Positions 16,722 to 24,159 of a stretch of DNA of 64,000 bases are shown in pieces (position 1 is the first letter of the stretch; every line of letters begins with the position of its first letter). This DNA comes from Pseudanabaena sp. Salubria-1 (GTDB lineage: Bacteria; Cyanobacteriota; Cyanobacteriia; Pseudanabaenales; Pseudanabaenaceae). Position numbers and translations under genes: made by a program. Where the stretch lies: assembly GCA_023336205.1 (NCBI GenBank), contig JALQCR010000024.1, positions 1 through 64,000 of the forward strand, written 5' to 3'. The notes beneath the pieces were generated by a model. That model was given only the letters and a program-made list of their open reading frames with translations. It searched no databases and was not told the origin of the DNA.

Positions 16722-18416
16722 TTAAACAGAGGTCGCAGAAGCGAACTCTTGTTGCTGCTCATTCAGTTGTTCAAGAATTGCAGAACTCTCTAGCTCAGAG
16801 CCATTGGCAAGACGCTGTTTTTGCAAATCCAAGGCTGCCTTAATTAAACCTTGGAAAAGTGGGTGAGGTCTACTAGGGCGAGATTGGAACTCAGGATGGA
16901 ATTGAGTGGCGATAAAATAAGGATGGCTCGGAAGCTCGATCGCTTCCACTAGTCGCCCATCGGGAGAAGTACCGCTAATTACATAGCCAGAATCAATAAA
17001 TTGCGATCGATAAGCATTATTAAATTCATAGCGATGACGATGGCGCTCGTAAATCACTGACTCATTATAAAGCTCATGAACTAGGCTATTTGGGGCAAGA
17101 CGGCAAGCATATAGCCCCAAACGCATTGTGCCGCCAAGGTTAACGACATCCTGCTGTTCAGGCAAGAGGTGAATAACAGGATTTGTGGAATCTGGCGCAA
17201 ACTCGGCGCTATTTGCGTCGCTGAGTTTACCAACATTTCTAGCCCAGTCAATGACTGCGCATTGCATTCCTAAACATAAACCTAAAAATGGAATTTGGCG
17301 ATCGCGGGCATATTGCACGGCCGCGACTTTCCCATCGACACCACGGTGACCAAATCCACCAGGCACAACGATCGCATGGACATCTTTTAGGAATTTCTCT
17401 GCGCCGTATACCTCAATGTCTTCAGAGTTGATCCAGCGCAAATTTACATTGCTATTAACGGCGATCGCACCATGCTTTAGGGCTTCGATCACCGAGAGAT
17501 AGGCATCGGTCAGCCGTACATATTTGCCAACGATCGCAACTTCTACTTGATGCTCAGAACGATAGAGCCGCTCGACAAGGGTTTGCCAGCTACGAAGATC
17601 GGGCTGGCGTTGTTGCATACCTAGCAGGCGCAGTACTTGCTCAGCAAGTCCTTCACGCTCCATCGCTAATGGCACTTCATAGATGCTTTTCACATCTTGC
17701 CCTGTCATTACACATTCGGGCAGAACGTTGCAAAATTCTGAGACTTTATCTTTGATGTTTTGCGGTAAAGGGCGATCGCTACGACATACTAAAATGTCAG
17801 GCTGAATCCCCACAGATTGTAATTCCTTAACCGAGTGCTGTGTGGGCTTGGTTTTCATCTCTCCTGCGGAGGCAATCCAAGGCATCAGGGTAACATGCAT
17901 GTAGACCACATTTTGCCGTCCCACATCCTTCCGAAACTGACGAATTGCTTCGATAAATGGCAGTGATTCAATATCGCCTACCGTGCCGCCAATTTCTACG
18001 ATCACAACATCAGGATTGCCATTTTTTGCCACGCGATGAATGCGTTCTTTAATTTCATTAGTAATATGTGGGATCACCTGCACAGTGCCGCCTTGATAGT
18101 CGCCGCGCCGTTCTTTATTGATCACGCCTTGATAAATTGCGCCTGTGGTGACATTACTGAGTTTTGACATCGAGGTATCAGTAAAGCGCTCATAATGACC
18201 CAAGTCTAGATCCGTCTCTGCGCCATCTTCGGTAACAAAAACTTCTCCATGCTGAAACGGACTCATCGTTCCTGGGTCAACATTGATATAGGGATCGAGT
18301 TTCAGAATTGCGATCGAATAATCCCTAGATTTAAGTAATCGTCCCAAACTTGCGGCAACGATGCCCTTCCCGATACTAGAGACAACACCGCCAGTCACAA
18401 AGATATACTTAGCCAT
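16722..18416 (-). CDS. pyrG: CTP synthase
   Basis: 564 residues, full length. The enzyme makes CTP from UTP, ATP and glutamine. The N-terminal synthetase domain starts KYIFVTGGVVSSIGKGI and contains the DPYINVDPGTMSPFQHGEVFV block. The C-terminal class I glutamine amidotransferase domain has the nucleophile Cys in PFLGLCLGMQ and the His/Glu pair in ATQFHPEFQSRP. A Gln/Glu-rich tail of about 25 residues is lineage-specific. It stands alone as a minus-strand unit. Confidence 0.97.
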   Translation of the reverse strand: MAKYIFVTGGVVSSIGKGIVAASLGRLLKSRDYSIAILKLDPYINVDPGTMSPFQHGEVFVTEDGAETDLDLGHYERFTDTSMSKLSNVTTGAIYQGVINKERRGDYQGGTVQVIPHITNEIKERIHRVAKNGNPDVVIVEIGGTVGDIESLPFIEAIRQFRKDVGRQNVVYMHVTLMPWIASAGEMKTKPTQHSVKELQSVGIQPDILVCRSDRPLPQNIKDKVSEFCNVLPECVMTGQDVKSIYEVPLAMEREGLAEQVLRLLGMQQRQPDLRSWQTLVERLYRSEHQVEVAIVGKYVRLTDAYLSVIEALKHGAIAVNSNVNLRWINSEDIEVYGAEKFLKDVHAIVVPGGFGHRGVDGKVAAVQYARDRQIPFLGLCLGMQCAVIDWARNVGKLSDANSAEFAPDSTNPVIHLLPEQQDVVNLGGTMRLGLYACRLAPNSLVHELYNESVIYERHRHRYEFNNAYRSQFIDSGYVISGTSPDGRLVEAIELPSHPYFIATQFHPEFQSRPSRPHPLFQGLIKAALDLQKQRLANGSELESSAILEQLNEQQQEFASATSV

Positions 18417-18761
18417 AAAAATTTCGTTATAGGGTGCATTGTTTTATTGTTTCGTAAACAATGCTTAACAAAGTGATTATATAGCAGGTGATTGCTCTGC
18501 AATATCTGAGCATAGATATTACAGCCGTGCTTATGCTTTAAGCGCGTTATTTTTACTCAAAATATAGCCAATCAAGTCATGACATAAAACCCATTCATAA
18601 AATTGCGGCGCTTTGCGCCACAATTTTATGAATGGGTTTTGGCTTTGTCTTAATATCGCTGATTAAAGCTACCGACAATTCATGCGATCTCTAAATTGCT
18701 GTAATCGATTTGTTCATAAATCCTAGCAATAATCGACAAGTCTCGATTTAAAAGATAGCTA
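18417..18761. other. Intergenic stretch with one hairpin
   Basis: No gene is recognised. A strong hairpin lies at 18587-18639 (aaacccattcataaaattg... with core cggcgctttgcgcc). It is placed where a terminator for the macro-domain gene would not be needed but the pyrG promoter region must lie. Confidence 0.55.
18587..18639. repeat. Variable-arm hairpin
   Basis: aaacccattcataaaattg pairs with caattttatgaatgggttt around ggcgctttgcgcc with one mismatch. Confidence 0.75.
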
Positions 18762-19397
18762 TTATTTCCTTGTAAAATCATATGGAGCCATTGGTTTTAG
18801 TCGCTTAGTGACAATTTCCCAGTCAATTTTTGATGGCGGATTGAGAAAATTTGAGTAGGCAAAAGCCATTTGTTTAGCAGCTTCTTCAAAAGACATTTTC
18901 CCTGTCGCTGTTCCTAACCTAGGACAAGCAACAACTTCTATTGGTGTAGAGTGGTGTCGATTATGCTTTCTTACTGCTAGCAACATTGCCCACATTGCTA
19001 CATAGACATTGTCTGTATGAGATATCGGCATTGGTAGCCGCATGGTAGGGGTATGCGCGATAAATGGATGCTTTGGGTGTTGTGTCTCAACAATCAGCGA
19101 AGTTCCAACAGGTTGTTCTCCCAAGTATTCTTGAATAATGCAGTGCTGCACTTGCCCCATTAATTTTTGTCCAAAGAAATCAATGATGGATAGATCTACT
19201 CCTCCATCCATCAATCCAAAAGAATTGGCTGCACTTACCATGCAATCAAATTCTGGTAGGTTTTGAAAATAACCTTGAACAATTTCTATGTTTGGTAAGT
19301 TTTGAAAATAAATTTCCCAGTTTTTACATAATTCTGCATTAGGAGCCACTAAGATTATTTTTTTTATCGTATCTTTGCCAACCATATCAGTAGTCAT
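18762..19397 (-). CDS. Macro-domain-like protein
   Basis: 211 residues (a second ATG four codons in is equally possible). The pattern fits a macro domain, the ADP-ribose-binding fold: FDCMVSAANSFGLMDGGVDLSI resembles the nucleotide-binding NAAN..GGGVD loop, and VVACPRLGTATGKMSFEEAAKQM resembles the later phosphate loop followed by a helix. It may bind or hydrolyse ADP-ribose derivatives, or be a divergent form related to phage or T4-like macro proteins. It precedes the methyltransferase gene by about 16 bp in the same strand but downstream of it in transcription, so read-through is likely. Confidence 0.7.
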   Translation of the reverse strand: MTTDMVGKDTIKKIILVAPNAELCKNWEIYFQNLPNIEIVQGYFQNLPEFDCMVSAANSFGLMDGGVDLSIIDFFGQKLMGQVQHCIIQEYLGEQPVGTSLIVETQHPKHPFIAHTPTMRLPMPISHTDNVYVAMWAMLLAVRKHNRHHSTPIEVVACPRLGTATGKMSFEEAAKQMAFAYSNFLNPPSKIDWEIVTKRLKPMAPYDFTRK

Positions 19398-19413
19398 AAA
19401 GTTCTACCTGAAA

Positions 19414-20397
19414 TTATTTGCGAAGAATCGTTTCAGCAAGAGTTTTTGCGTTAACAGGCGATCGCACAGCTTTAAACATGCCAAATCGACAAAGTCCTGC
19501 CCCAAAAGCTAGACGCATTAATAAAATCGTGGGTATTTCCCTTACAGATTTAATAAATCCAGATACGCCAAAACTCACCAATCCCTTTGGACGCGCTACA
19601 CCTTGCCAGATTGAATCTAGCCATGAAGGAAGAGTTTCTGCTGTCCAATCAGAAGTTGTTACCTTACCATCGACAAGTCCTGTCGCCTCCAAAAGTTCAG
19701 AAAAGCCTTCTATGCTTGAGAACTCAGGATGTGACCATTGATCGAGGAGTTGCTTCATCACAGGCTTCTCCCAAATATTGAGAGGCACTTGGCGATCGTC
19801 TCGCTGATTCCAATCCGCAAGTACTAGCAACCCATTGGGCTTGAGTACGCGCATCAACTCCTTTGCAAAAATAGCTTTGTCGGGCATATGTGGCCCCGCT
19901 TCAACTGACCAAACCACATCAAAGCTTGCATCAGGGAATGACATCGCCATCGCGTCATCGACCTGAAATTGCAGATCAAGATCCTTTGGAGTTAGCTCTT
20001 GAGCACGTTTGACCTGCTCAGGGCTAATCGTAATTCCTGTAACGGAGAAGCCATAGTCCTTTGCCAAAATACGGCTGCTTCCACCAATACCACAGCCTAC
20101 ATCAAGGACAGTCGTTCCAGCAGGTAGCTTATCTAAGCCACCCCAACGCACCATCTCATGAACAAAGTCAGATTTAGCAGTCAAGAAGTCTTTAGAACGC
20201 GACGGCGAACCATAATGACCTAGATGAATATGTTCGCCCCAGTAGAACTCTAAAATGCCATCTTCTGTCCATTGATCGTAGGAGTTAGCAACAGAATCAG
20301 CAGATTGATAGCGACGTGCTGTAGCTAGATAAATGCCGATTCCTGCGATCGCAACTACTGAGATAGCTTCCAACGTAGTAACAAATAAATTCATCAA
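19414..20397 (-). CDS. MPBQ/MSBQ methyltransferase (Sll0418-like)
   Basis: 327 residues. An N-terminal membrane anchor is followed by RRYQSADSVANSYDQWTEDG, then the SAM-binding VLDVGCGIGGSSRILA, SVEAGPHMPDK and a conserved C-terminal half (LPSWLDSIWQGVARPKG, FGMFKAVRSP). From memory, nearly every block matches Synechocystis Sll0418. That enzyme methylates 2-methyl-6-phytyl- and solanesyl-benzoquinols on the way to tocopherol and plastoquinone. The start codon lies 2 bp after the stop of the desaturase upstream, so the two are probably an operon joining membrane lipid desaturation to lipid antioxidant synthesis. Confidence 0.88.
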   Translation of the reverse strand: MMNLFVTTLEAISVVAIAGIGIYLATARRYQSADSVANSYDQWTEDGILEFYWGEHIHLGHYGSPSRSKDFLTAKSDFVHEMVRWGGLDKLPAGTTVLDVGCGIGGSSRILAKDYGFSVTGITISPEQVKRAQELTPKDLDLQFQVDDAMAMSFPDASFDVVWSVEAGPHMPDKAIFAKELMRVLKPNGLLVLADWNQRDDRQVPLNIWEKPVMKQLLDQWSHPEFSSIEGFSELLEATGLVDGKVTTSDWTAETLPSWLDSIWQGVARPKGLVSFGVSGFIKSVREIPTILLMRLAFGAGLCRFGMFKAVRSPVNAKTLAETILRK

Positions 20398-20399
20398 GA

Positions 20400-21566
20400 T
20401 TAAGCCTTACCATTTTTGACAAGTAGTTCTTCCAGATTATTTTGATTTAGAAGACTTTGCTCTATATCCAGAGCTGTAGATTTTGACTTGTGAAATTCAG
20501 CGATCGAGACTAGTTTACTCGCTTCAGAATCCCACAGAATATACTTGGAACAGCCAAGTATATCGCCGATCTTCAGCTTTTTGACTTGTGAGAGAAGGTG
20601 AATATTGGCGTTATGACAAGCTTCAAGATTGTAGTTAGGTATTCTTTCAGAAAGGTGATGAATATTGTGGAAACCGATATCTGCGGAAAACCACTTCAAA
20701 ATTGTCGGTAATTCTAGATAACTGCTGCCATTAAGCGCTCCAAGCAAATAGTCCCAACCTTCTGTTTTGTGAGCATAGGAGTCCTCAAAGTTATGCTGTG
20801 CAAAGAACACACAGATAAATATCGCTGCCGAAAAAGTTAAGCTAATTGAGTAAATACCGAGAAAGAAGCTTGCCCCAAGCAAATGGCTAAGGAAAATCCA
20901 GCTACCGATTACGCAAATATTATTGAGCAGCAAATCTACAAACTCAGCTCCCGTATACCAATTTCTGGATTTGTGAGAAGAGATAATTGTCGCAAAACCC
21001 ATGCGAGGGTCTTTCCTTAAACTGGAAAATATATGACCAATAAAATCATAGGTTCCCGCGAGCAGTGCATATCTTGGCTTGATTGCAAGATAGAAAAAGC
21101 CTCCCAACAAGGACATTGATGAATGTCGAATCATTGCATAAAACTTCTGCTGGGAGGCGCTGAGCTTAGAAAACTCTTCAGTAGAGATTAATGCTGATAC
21201 ACCACGATATCGTTCCCAATCACCATTGGTTTTGTGATGGTAAGCATGACCTCTTGACCATGGATATTGGGGTATAGCATTAATCACGCCCAAAAAGAAC
21301 CCAACAACTCTATTCACTTTTTTGGAAGTAAAAAGTGAATAATGTCCGCAATCATGCATTAACGAGAAGCATCGCAATGAAAAAAGAGTCATCAAAATGA
21401 CGATCGGTGGCAGAAACCAAAGAGATACTGCTGCGGCTTTAACTGCTAAAAACCATAAAGCTATATAGGGAACAACGGTATTTAGAATTTGATAAGTTGC
21501 CCAGAGATCGTTGCTCTTCATGTAAGGAGTGAGCACAAAGTCTGACTTTTTAATTATATTTTCCAC
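20400..21566 (-). CDS. Membrane fatty acid desaturase
   Basis: 388 residues with the three histidine boxes of membrane acyl-lipid desaturases: HDCGH, HAYHH and HNIHH, set between hydrophobic pairs. The third box with FHNIHHLSERIPNYNL is of the front-end or delta-12-like type, so regiospecificity cannot be decided here. The C-terminal 60 residues are an extra, partly charged tail. It is translationally adjacent to the Sll0418-like methyltransferase. It differs from the DesB-type enzyme at 50720-51790. Confidence 0.85.
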   Translation of the reverse strand: MENIIKKSDFVLTPYMKSNDLWATYQILNTVVPYIALWFLAVKAAAVSLWFLPPIVILMTLFSLRCFSLMHDCGHYSLFTSKKVNRVVGFFLGVINAIPQYPWSRGHAYHHKTNGDWERYRGVSALISTEEFSKLSASQQKFYAMIRHSSMSLLGGFFYLAIKPRYALLAGTYDFIGHIFSSLRKDPRMGFATIISSHKSRNWYTGAEFVDLLLNNICVIGSWIFLSHLLGASFFLGIYSISLTFSAAIFICVFFAQHNFEDSYAHKTEGWDYLLGALNGSSYLELPTILKWFSADIGFHNIHHLSERIPNYNLEACHNANIHLLSQVKKLKIGDILGCSKYILWDSEASKLVSIAEFHKSKSTALDIEQSLLNQNNLEELLVKNGKA

Positions 21567-21604
21567 TCAATAAAATACTCTTGTAAATAACTCTAGCAGT
21601 ACGC

Positions 21605-21639
21605 CTAGGATAAGCGGCGCGTTGCGCCGATTATCCTAG
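21605..21639. terminator. Hairpin including a stop codon
   Basis: ctaggataagcggcg / cgccgattatcctag pair around cgttg. The TAG stop of the gene at 21636-22103 is in the arm. It is placed as a terminator between that gene and the desaturase. Confidence 0.65.
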
Positions 21640-22103
21640 ATTTTAATAAAACGACGTGATGATTCGGGTGGGAACCTATCTGGTATAAATTCATCCCAGC
21701 GATCGCATACTTGTTTGTAGCATTCTGAGGGAGAAATCTTCAGGTTTTGGAGACAGTAAATTTCGATCTGTTGATCGATATTCATTGCCAGAATGATCTC
21801 TTGTTGAGCATCATAGTTGGCGATCGCCTGCATTAATGACGGAATCTGTCTTGAACTGATGCCCATTTCCAGTAAATAGGTTGCAGCAAATTCCGCTGCT
21901 ATAAACTGAGTTCTAAATTGCCAAAGGTGAAAACTCGGCTTAAAATCAGCAGCAGGTTGCCCGACAATACAAACTGTAATGCCTTTCCCTGATGTTACAA
22001 CACCCCTCAGGGCATGATATCCAATTAGTAAAAAATTATCTTTAATAAACTGAGGTTGCCAAGAATGGCAGATGTCCTGACGTTCTTTATGATCTCGCAG
22101 CAT
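21636..22103 (-). CDS. Hypothetical protein downstream of a B12 riboswitch
   Basis: 155 residues, not recognised. There is no signal peptide or obvious membrane helix. It has a mixed alpha/beta pattern with a hydrophobic strand LIGYHALRGVV, a possible helix FIAAEFAATYLLEMG, and a C-terminal YKQVCDRWDEFIPDRFPPESS. It is the first gene after a cobalamin riboswitch on the same strand (22255-22385) and ends inside a hairpin, so it appears to be a single-gene B12-controlled unit. A function in cobalamin uptake, remodelling or a B12-independent bypass is suggested only by that context. Confidence 0.6.
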   Translation of the reverse strand: MLRDHKERQDICHSWQPQFIKDNFLLIGYHALRGVVTSGKGITVCIVGQPAADFKPSFHLWQFRTQFIAAEFAATYLLEMGISSRQIPSLMQAIANYDAQQEIILAMNIDQQIEIYCLQNLKISPSECYKQVCDRWDEFIPDRFPPESSRRFIKI

Positions 22104-22254
22104 TGGACTTCCTATTTGTCTGCTTGATGCGATCGCCTTGGCACAGTTTTTGTGAAAGCTGGAGCAATTGTAAAATTTCTAAAAATTTTAAACTAAACAT
22201 CATCTATACCTCGCAGATGAAAAAGTGTAGGTTGATGAATCTCTAAAAGAGACC

Positions 22255-22385
22255 ATTTGCGATCGGCGGGCATCCTGACTTAGAGATTGATGCATCTCAT
22301 CACAGTTGCGGGACAGCGCTGGGTTTACACCAAACTTTCCCCGTTTCCTCCAACGGCTGTTACCCGTTGGAACCGATCGATAGTC
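22255..22385 (-). promoter_or_regulatory. Cobalamin (B12) riboswitch
   Basis: Read on the minus strand, the conserved core of the cobalamin aptamer is present in order: GGGAAAGTTTGGTGTAAACC, CAGCGCTGTCCCGCAACTGT (B12 box region) and GTCAGGATGCCCGCC. A preceding stem, ccaacgggtaacagccgttgg, is also present. The next gene in that direction is the unrecognised 155-residue protein (start 22103), about 150 bp on. The expression platform must lie in between. Confidence 0.9.
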
Positions 22386-22401
22386 TCATCATTGTAGGAC
22401 A

Positions 22402-22580
22402 TAAACCCAAAAAAGAGAAAGGGGGGGGGGGGGGGGGGGGGGGGGGGTTTTTTGTTTTTTTTTTTTTAGGCCCCCCCCCCGCCCCCCCACCACCCCCCCC
22501 CCCCCCCCCCACAAAAAAAAAAAAACCCCCCACCCCCCCCCCCCCGCCCCCCCCCCCCCCCTTTCTCTTTTTTGGGTTTA
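22402..22580. repeat. G/C homopolymer block inside a perfect 20-bp inverted repeat
   Basis: taaacccaaaaaagagaaag (22402-22421) and its exact complement (22561-22580) enclose about 140 bp of G, T, C and A homopolymers. The arms look like another member of the variable-arm palindrome family. The inside looks like failed base-calling or assembly at the hairpin loop. The right arm includes the stop codon of the decarboxylase gene. Confidence 0.65.
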
Positions 22581-24002
22581 CTGTACAACTAAAATTGTTT
22601 TGAGGCTGTCATCGCTTGCCCCATTAATAACACCGCCCGATCGCAAAATAGCTTGCAACATTTCCACGACCTCGAACGTGATTTCTTCACCAATACAAAC
22701 TAGAGGAATCCCTGGAGGATAAGGACAAAGAGATTCAGCACTAATTCTGCCAATCGCTTTATCAATAGAAATGCGATCGCATTTCCCAAAATACACTTCA
22801 CACGGAGTCAACCTAGATTGATAATTCGTAATTCGTAATTCGTAATTCGTAATTAATTTTTCCCTTTTCCCTTCTCCTTTTTCCTTAACAAGCCGTTGGA
22901 ATCCATCCACTAGCCGATAAATATCATCTTGAGTATTACCAAAGCTCAAACTAAATACTAATTGCGATCTGGTGGGCATTTCCGCCATCACATCTAATTG
23001 GGAATACAAATATTCATCAGCTTCAAAGCCTGTAATACCTATGCAATCAGTCATTACTGTAAGGCGAGTATCGTCAAGTGTGGGAACTTCTATTTGACTA
23101 AAGGTTCGTAAATTAGGAATTTGATTTAATTGCGATCGCGCTAATTTAGCTAAGCCCAATGTGTAAGCCAAGAGTTCTTTGCCATTTACTGCCAGTTGTC
23201 GCCGCGCCACATCCAGAGAAATCATGAGCAATAGACTAGGGCTACTTGATCGCAATATTTGCAAAGCGCTATCTACCTGTTCGGCTGCAATGCGATCGCC
23301 TTGCAGATGCAAAATTGAAGACTGGGTGAGACTACCTGCGACTTTATGCGTGGACTGTACAACTAGGTCGGCTCCTGCTTGCAATGCTGAATTTGGTAGA
23401 TCAGGATGAAAACCTAAATGTGCTCCGTGAGCAGCATCAACTAATAAAGGAACATTAAAAGAATGGGCGATCGCTACCATTTTTTGCAATTCGCCACAAA
23501 CTCCAAAATAATTTGGGCTAACTAGCATCACTGCTTTTGCGTCAGGATGAAGATTCAGAAATAATTCTAGAGTCTTAGGACTTACGCCCAAGTCCAAATC
23601 AAATTCTGGCAGATAGTCAGTGGGCAAATATACAGGAGTAGCGCCATTAATAACTAGTCCTGCGATCGCAGCTTTGTGACAGTTTCGCCCAATTAAAATC
23701 TTGTCTCCCTGCCGACAAGTTGCCAATAGCATCGCTTGTACACCGCATGTAGAGCCATTGGTCAAGAACCATGCACGATCGCTACCGTAAGCATCGGCAG
23801 CTAGTGCTTCGGCTTCAGCGATCGGTTCTGCGAGATCAGGCAATTCTGGCAAATCTAGGCGAAAAATATTTTCACCCATGATTAACATAAATTCGCGATC
23901 AATCCCTTGACCGCGTTTATGTCCTGGCATATAAAACGGCGCATGATCAATATCTAGATATCGCCGCGCCGCTTCTAATAATGGAACTGAATTTTGATTC
24001 AA
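22578..24002 (-). CDS. Orn/Lys/Arg-type PLP decarboxylase
   Basis: 474 residues of the fold-III-like Orn/Lys/Arg decarboxylase family (short cyanobacterial/Bacillus type). Motifs: APFYMPGHKRG near the start, FLTNGSTCGVQAML, VDAAHGAH (PLP-binding Asp189) and STHKVAGSLTQ (Schiff-base Lys220). The substrate is probably arginine or lysine; it cannot be decided here. At about residues 370-395 a low-complexity insert (GEGKREKLITNYELRITNYQ) is encoded partly by a tandem heptamer repeat. Family proteins lack this, and it probably forms an exposed loop before the C-terminal domain. The stop codon lies in the palindrome arm at 22578-22580. Confidence 0.85.
   Translation of the reverse strand: MNQNSVPLLEAARRYLDIDHAPFYMPGHKRGQGIDREFMLIMGENIFRLDLPELPDLAEPIAEAEALAADAYGSDRAWFLTNGSTCGVQAMLLATCRQGDKILIGRNCHKAAIAGLVINGATPVYLPTDYLPEFDLDLGVSPKTLELFLNLHPDAKAVMLVSPNYFGVCGELQKMVAIAHSFNVPLLVDAAHGAHLGFHPDLPNSALQAGADLVVQSTHKVAGSLTQSSILHLQGDRIAAEQVDSALQILRSSSPSLLLMISLDVARRQLAVNGKELLAYTLGLAKLARSQLNQIPNLRTFSQIEVPTLDDTRLTVMTDCIGITGFEADEYLYSQLDVMAEMPTRSQLVFSLSFGNTQDDIYRLVDGFQRLVKEKGEGKREKLITNYELRITNYQSRLTPCEVYFGKCDRISIDKAIGRISAESLCPYPPGIPLVCIGEEITFEVVEMLQAILRSGGVINGASDDSLKTILVVQ
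22822..22855. repeat. Heptamer tandem repeat (STRR type) inside a gene
   Basis: Four perfect copies of taattcg followed by a partial unit, inside the decarboxylase reading frame. Short tandemly repeated heptamers are known in filamentous cyanobacteria, usually in intergenic DNA. Confidence 0.85.
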
Positions 24003-24011
24003 GGTCTACTT

Positions 24012-24120
24012 AGGTGATTTAAAATTTACCCCACCCTAGCCCTCCCCTTGCAAAGGGGAGGGAACAAGATTTCTAGTTTTCCCCCTTTGCAAGGGGGAAT
24101 TAAAGGGGGTAAGTCCGACT
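24012..24120. repeat. Double-hairpin G/C-run repeat, copy inverted at 34.3 kb
   Basis: Runs from taggtgatttaaaatttacc to aagtccgactta with two internal stem-loops (ccccttgcaaagggg, ccccctttgcaaggggg). It is nearly the reverse complement of 34312-34427. It fills the spacer between the decarboxylase and sir. Confidence 0.8.
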
Positions 24121-24159
24121 TATTTCTAGAAGTGGGGAGATTTTTTACAAGAAATCTCA

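Noticed and set aside
22367..22603. Plus-strand open frame through the homopolymer block (Gly/Pro/Lys runs)
   Set aside because: It is only translation of G, C and A runs over a riboswitch and an inverted repeat; no protein-like composition.
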